The position numbers and the translations under genes are program-made. From the NCBI GenBank assembly GCA_038230415.1, contig JBBRNH010000045.1, forward strand, positions 1-40,911: DNA of 40,911 nucleotides, given 5' to 3'. This DNA comes from JBBRNH01 sp038230415. Lineage in GTDB: Bacteria > Bacteroidota > Bacteroidia > Cytophagales > Spirosomataceae. This document shows, in pieces, positions 38,985-40,911 of the stretch; the first letter of the stretch is position 1, and each line of letters opens with the position of its first letter. The notes below the pieces were generated by a model. It had not been told where the DNA came from and did not search any database. It saw nothing but the letters and a program-made list of their open reading frames with translations.

Positions 38985-40115
38985 ATGTACATCTACCAAA
39001 AACCGGGTTGGCCCGCGTTTCAGTGGGATCAAACCCAACTCACAAACCCGTTGGCAGCCGTGCGCCATAAGCAGGGAAAACTGCTGGGGCAACTGTCGGC
39101 ATTGGGGTTTTCGCTCCGGTCAGAAGCCATGCTCCAGACGCTGACGCTGGATGTGGTGAAGACCAGTGAAATTGAAGGCGAACTGCTCGATGCTGAACAG
39201 GTGCGGTCGTCGGTGGCCCGGCGGTTGGGCATCGAAACGGCGGGGCTGGTGGCCGTTGACCGCGCCGTTGAGGGGATTGTGGACCTGCTGCTCGATGCCA
39301 CCCAACGGTTTGATTCACCCCTGACCGCCGACCGGCTTTTTAGCTGGCACGCGGCCCTGTTTCCCACCGGGCAAAGCGGCCTGTACCGGGTCACGGTTGG
39401 CAACTGGCGCACGGCCCACGCCGGGCCGATGCAGGTGGTGTCGGGGGCAATGGGCCGCGAACGGGTTCATTTTCAGGCCCCGGATGCGGCAGTTCTCGAT
39501 GCTGAAATGACCCGTTTTCTGGCCTGGTTCAATCAGGATTTACCCCTTGACCCCGTGCTGAAAGCCGCCATAGCGCACCTGTGGTTTGTGACCATTCACC
39601 CCTTCGACGATGGCAACGGACGCATTGCCCGCGCCATTGCCGATATGCAACTGGCGCGGGCCGATGGCAGTTCGGCGCGGTTTTACAGTATGTCGGCCCA
39701 AATCAGGCAGGAGCGCAACGACTATTACACCCTGCTCGAACGCACCCAGAAAGGCGATTTAGACATCACCGGCTGGTTGGTCTGGTTTCTGGCCTGTTTA
39801 GACCGGGCGTTGGTGGCTACCGAAATCACCGTTGGCAGCGTCTTGACAAAAGCACGGTATTGGGCCTGGTTTGCTACCAAAACCATCAACCCCCGGCAGC
39901 GACTGTTGCTAAACCGACTCTTAGACGGGTTTGATGGCAAGCTGACTACCTCAAAATGGGCTAAAATTGCCAAATGCTCGCCAGACACCGCCCTGCGCGA
40001 CGTTCAACAGCTTTTGGGTCAGGGCGTTCTGGTCAAAGAAGAATCGGGCGGCAGAAGCACGAACTATACCCTGGCCCAACACGGGCCGGATGGCAACGGC
40101 GGTCAGGCGGGGTAG
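38985..40115 (+). CDS. Fic family protein with N-terminal DUF4172 domain
   Basis: A 376-residue probable AMP-transferase. The N-terminus (MYIYQKPGWPAFQWD...) is DUF4172-like and contains the inhibitory-helix motif TSEIEG (60-65; [S/T]xxxE[G/N]), which in Fic proteins blocks ATP until relieved. The active-site loop HPFDDGNGR (205-213) is canonical. The C-terminal 70 residues look like a winged helix (KLTTSKWAKIAKCSPDTALRDVQQLLGQGVLVKEE), so it may bind DNA, perhaps its own operator upstream. It lies 51 bases behind the restriction-modification gene. A GTG three codons earlier is an alternative start. The target is unknown. Confidence 0.92.
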   Translation: MYIYQKPGWPAFQWDQTQLTNPLAAVRHKQGKLLGQLSALGFSLRSEAMLQTLTLDVVKTSEIEGELLDAEQVRSSVARRLGIETAGLVAVDRAVEGIVDLLLDATQRFDSPLTADRLFSWHAALFPTGQSGLYRVTVGNWRTAHAGPMQVVSGAMGRERVHFQAPDAAVLDAEMTRFLAWFNQDLPLDPVLKAAIAHLWFVTIHPFDDGNGRIARAIADMQLARADGSSARFYSMSAQIRQERNDYYTLLERTQKGDLDITGWLVWFLACLDRALVATEITVGSVLTKARYWAWFATKTINPRQRLLLNRLLDGFDGKLTTSKWAKIAKCSPDTALRDVQQLLGQGVLVKEESGGRSTNYTLAQHGPDGNGGQAG

Positions 40116-40137
40116 GGTAGGGTAGTCTGGTTCCGGG
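40109..40137 (+). other. G-rich tract with quadruplex potential
   Basis: Four runs of three or more G (40109-40112, 40115-40117, 40120-40122, 40135-40137) with loops of 2, 2 and 12 bases. It contains a short GGGTA repeat across the fic stop codon and lies just upstream of aroQ. Confidence 0.4.
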
Positions 40138-40159
40138 TAGATTGTTGTTTCTTTGGGGC

Positions 40160-40585
40160 ATGAAAAAAATCCTCGTCATCAACGGCCCCAACCTCAACCT
40201 GGTAGGCAAACGCGAACCCGACATCTACGGCAGCGTGTCGGTGCTGGACTACCTCAAAACCGTAGAAACCCAGTTCCCGGACGTGACGCTGCACTATTTT
40301 CAGTCGAACCACGAGGGCGACCTGCTCGACAAAATCCACGAAATGGGCTACGCCGTTGACGGTATCGTGATCAACGCCGGTGGCTTAACGCATACCTCCA
40401 TCGCCCTCCGCGACGCGCTGGCGGCTGTGCCGGCCCCGGCGGTTGAGGTACACATCAGCAACGTGTATGCCCGCGAGGAGTTTCGGCAGCACAGCTACCT
40501 CTCGGCCAAGTGCAAAGGCGTGATTGCCGGGCTGGGCCTGATGGGTTACGAACTGGCAATCCGGTATTTAGTCAGTGATAATTGA
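40160..40585 (+). CDS. aroQ: Type II 3-dehydroquinate dehydratase
   Basis: A 141-residue enzyme of the shikimate pathway that converts 3-dehydroquinate to 3-dehydroshikimate; the type II form is a dodecamer. It has the family's NGPNLNLVGKREPDIYG start with catalytic Y23, FQSNHEGDLLDKIHE, INAGGLTHTSIALRDAL and VEVHISNVYAREEFRQHSYLS with the conserved His and Arg. The ATG at 40160 begins directly before the first strand; an in-frame TTG six codons upstream is less likely. It is probably monocistronic. Confidence 0.97.
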   Translation: MKKILVINGPNLNLVGKREPDIYGSVSVLDYLKTVETQFPDVTLHYFQSNHEGDLLDKIHEMGYAVDGIVINAGGLTHTSIALRDALAAVPAPAVEVHISNVYAREEFRQHSYLSAKCKGVIAGLGLMGYELAIRYLVSDN

Positions 40586-40652
40586 TAACTGTTTGTGTAT
40601 GTACATTTTGGGGACTGTCTGGCCCGTTTCCCACCGCCACCGCCTGAAACGG

Positions 40653-40911
40653 CACAGCCTGGTGGCGGTGCCGAACCTGTTGCCCACCGCCACCAGGCTG
40701 TGGGTGTATGCAAACCAACGGGCTTCCCCGCCTGGAACGGCACAGCCTGGTGGCGGTGCCGAACCTGTTGCCCACCGCCACCAGGCTGTGGGAGTATGCA
40801 AACCAACGGGCTTCCCCGCCTGGAACGGCACAGCCTGGTGGCGGTGCCGAACCTGTTGCCCACCGCCACCAGGCTGTGGGAGTATGCAAACCAACGGGCT
40901 TCCCCGCCTGG
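40653..40911. repeat. 88-bp tandem repeat carrying family A palindrome, runs off the window
   Basis: Units begin at 40653, 40741 and 40829 with a period of exactly 88 bp; the third is cut by the window end. Each unit holds CACAGCCTGGTGGCGGTG and its perfect inverse CACCGCCACCAGGCTGTG around a 14-nt loop, plus a linker with CAAACCAACGGGCTTCCCCG. The units are nearly identical; one difference is TGTATG against AGTATG after the palindrome. The gene-free stretch from 40586 holds only this array and a partial copy of its start. Confidence 0.92.

Noticed and set aside
40546..40894. Overlapping open frames on the minus strand through the 88-bp array
   Set aside because: The repeat has no minus-strand stop in any frame and its period is not a multiple of three, so all frames stay open. 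The peptides are repeat translations, not proteins.
40653..40911. CRISPR array
   Set aside because: The units are 88 bp, adjoining and almost identical, with no variable spacers and no cas genes.

Overview
The window looks like chromosomal DNA of a Bacteroidetes bacterium of the order Cytophagales, most like Spirosoma or a close relative (inference). The signs are repeated TAnnTTTG promoter boxes (the Bacteroidetes -7 element), weak ribosome binding sites, a secreted protease ending in a type IX secretion sorting domain, LVIVD-repeat lipoproteins beside an outer-membrane barrel, and the gene set rsfS-ftsH next to a divergent birA. No rRNA, tRNA, CRISPR array or prophage was seen.

Layout. 1-4.2 kb (minus strand): a truncated DUF559 protein, an RDD membrane protein, a dicarboxylate/amino-acid symporter and a GapN-like aldehyde dehydrogenase. 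4.4-6.7 kb (plus): a STAS protein overlapping RNase Z, then the diadenylate cyclase CdaA. 6.8-9.5 kb (minus): ftsH and rsfS, with birA divergent, followed by an exported protein of unknown function translationally coupled to a YdcZ-type transporter. 11.5-13.3 kb: an Lrp/AsnC regulator divergent from alanine dehydrogenase, with a dyad operator candidate between them. 13.4-16.3 kb (minus): a secreted S1 protease, an outer-membrane barrel and a lone LuxR helix-turn-helix protein. 16.5-22 kb (plus): a DUF937 protein, an S9 peptidase, DnaK and a ParE-type toxin-antitoxin pair. 22.2-26.9 kb: a methyltransferase, a previously hidden 49-residue membrane protein, an acyl-CoA carboxylase carboxyltransferase, and an operon of two LVIVD proteins plus a barrel-like protein. 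27-30 kb: a Y1 transposase bracketed by palindromes, an SPFH protein and HslU. 30.2-35.4 kb: a Uma2 protein, an APC permease, a YceI protein and an epimerase-glycosyltransferase fusion. 35.6-40.1 kb: a large single-chain restriction-modification enzyme followed by a Fic protein. 40.2 kb to the end: aroQ and an 88-bp tandem repeat running off the window.

Two features stand out. First, most gaps between genes hold long palindromic repeats, falling into at least four families, with one resident REP-type transposase whose own 3' end lies in a palindrome. Second, the restriction-modification enzyme carries a sharply AT-richer block exactly where its target-recognition domain should be, which suggests domain exchange; the Fic gene behind it starts within an array of three GCGGTGAAT boxes that looks like an autoregulatory operator.
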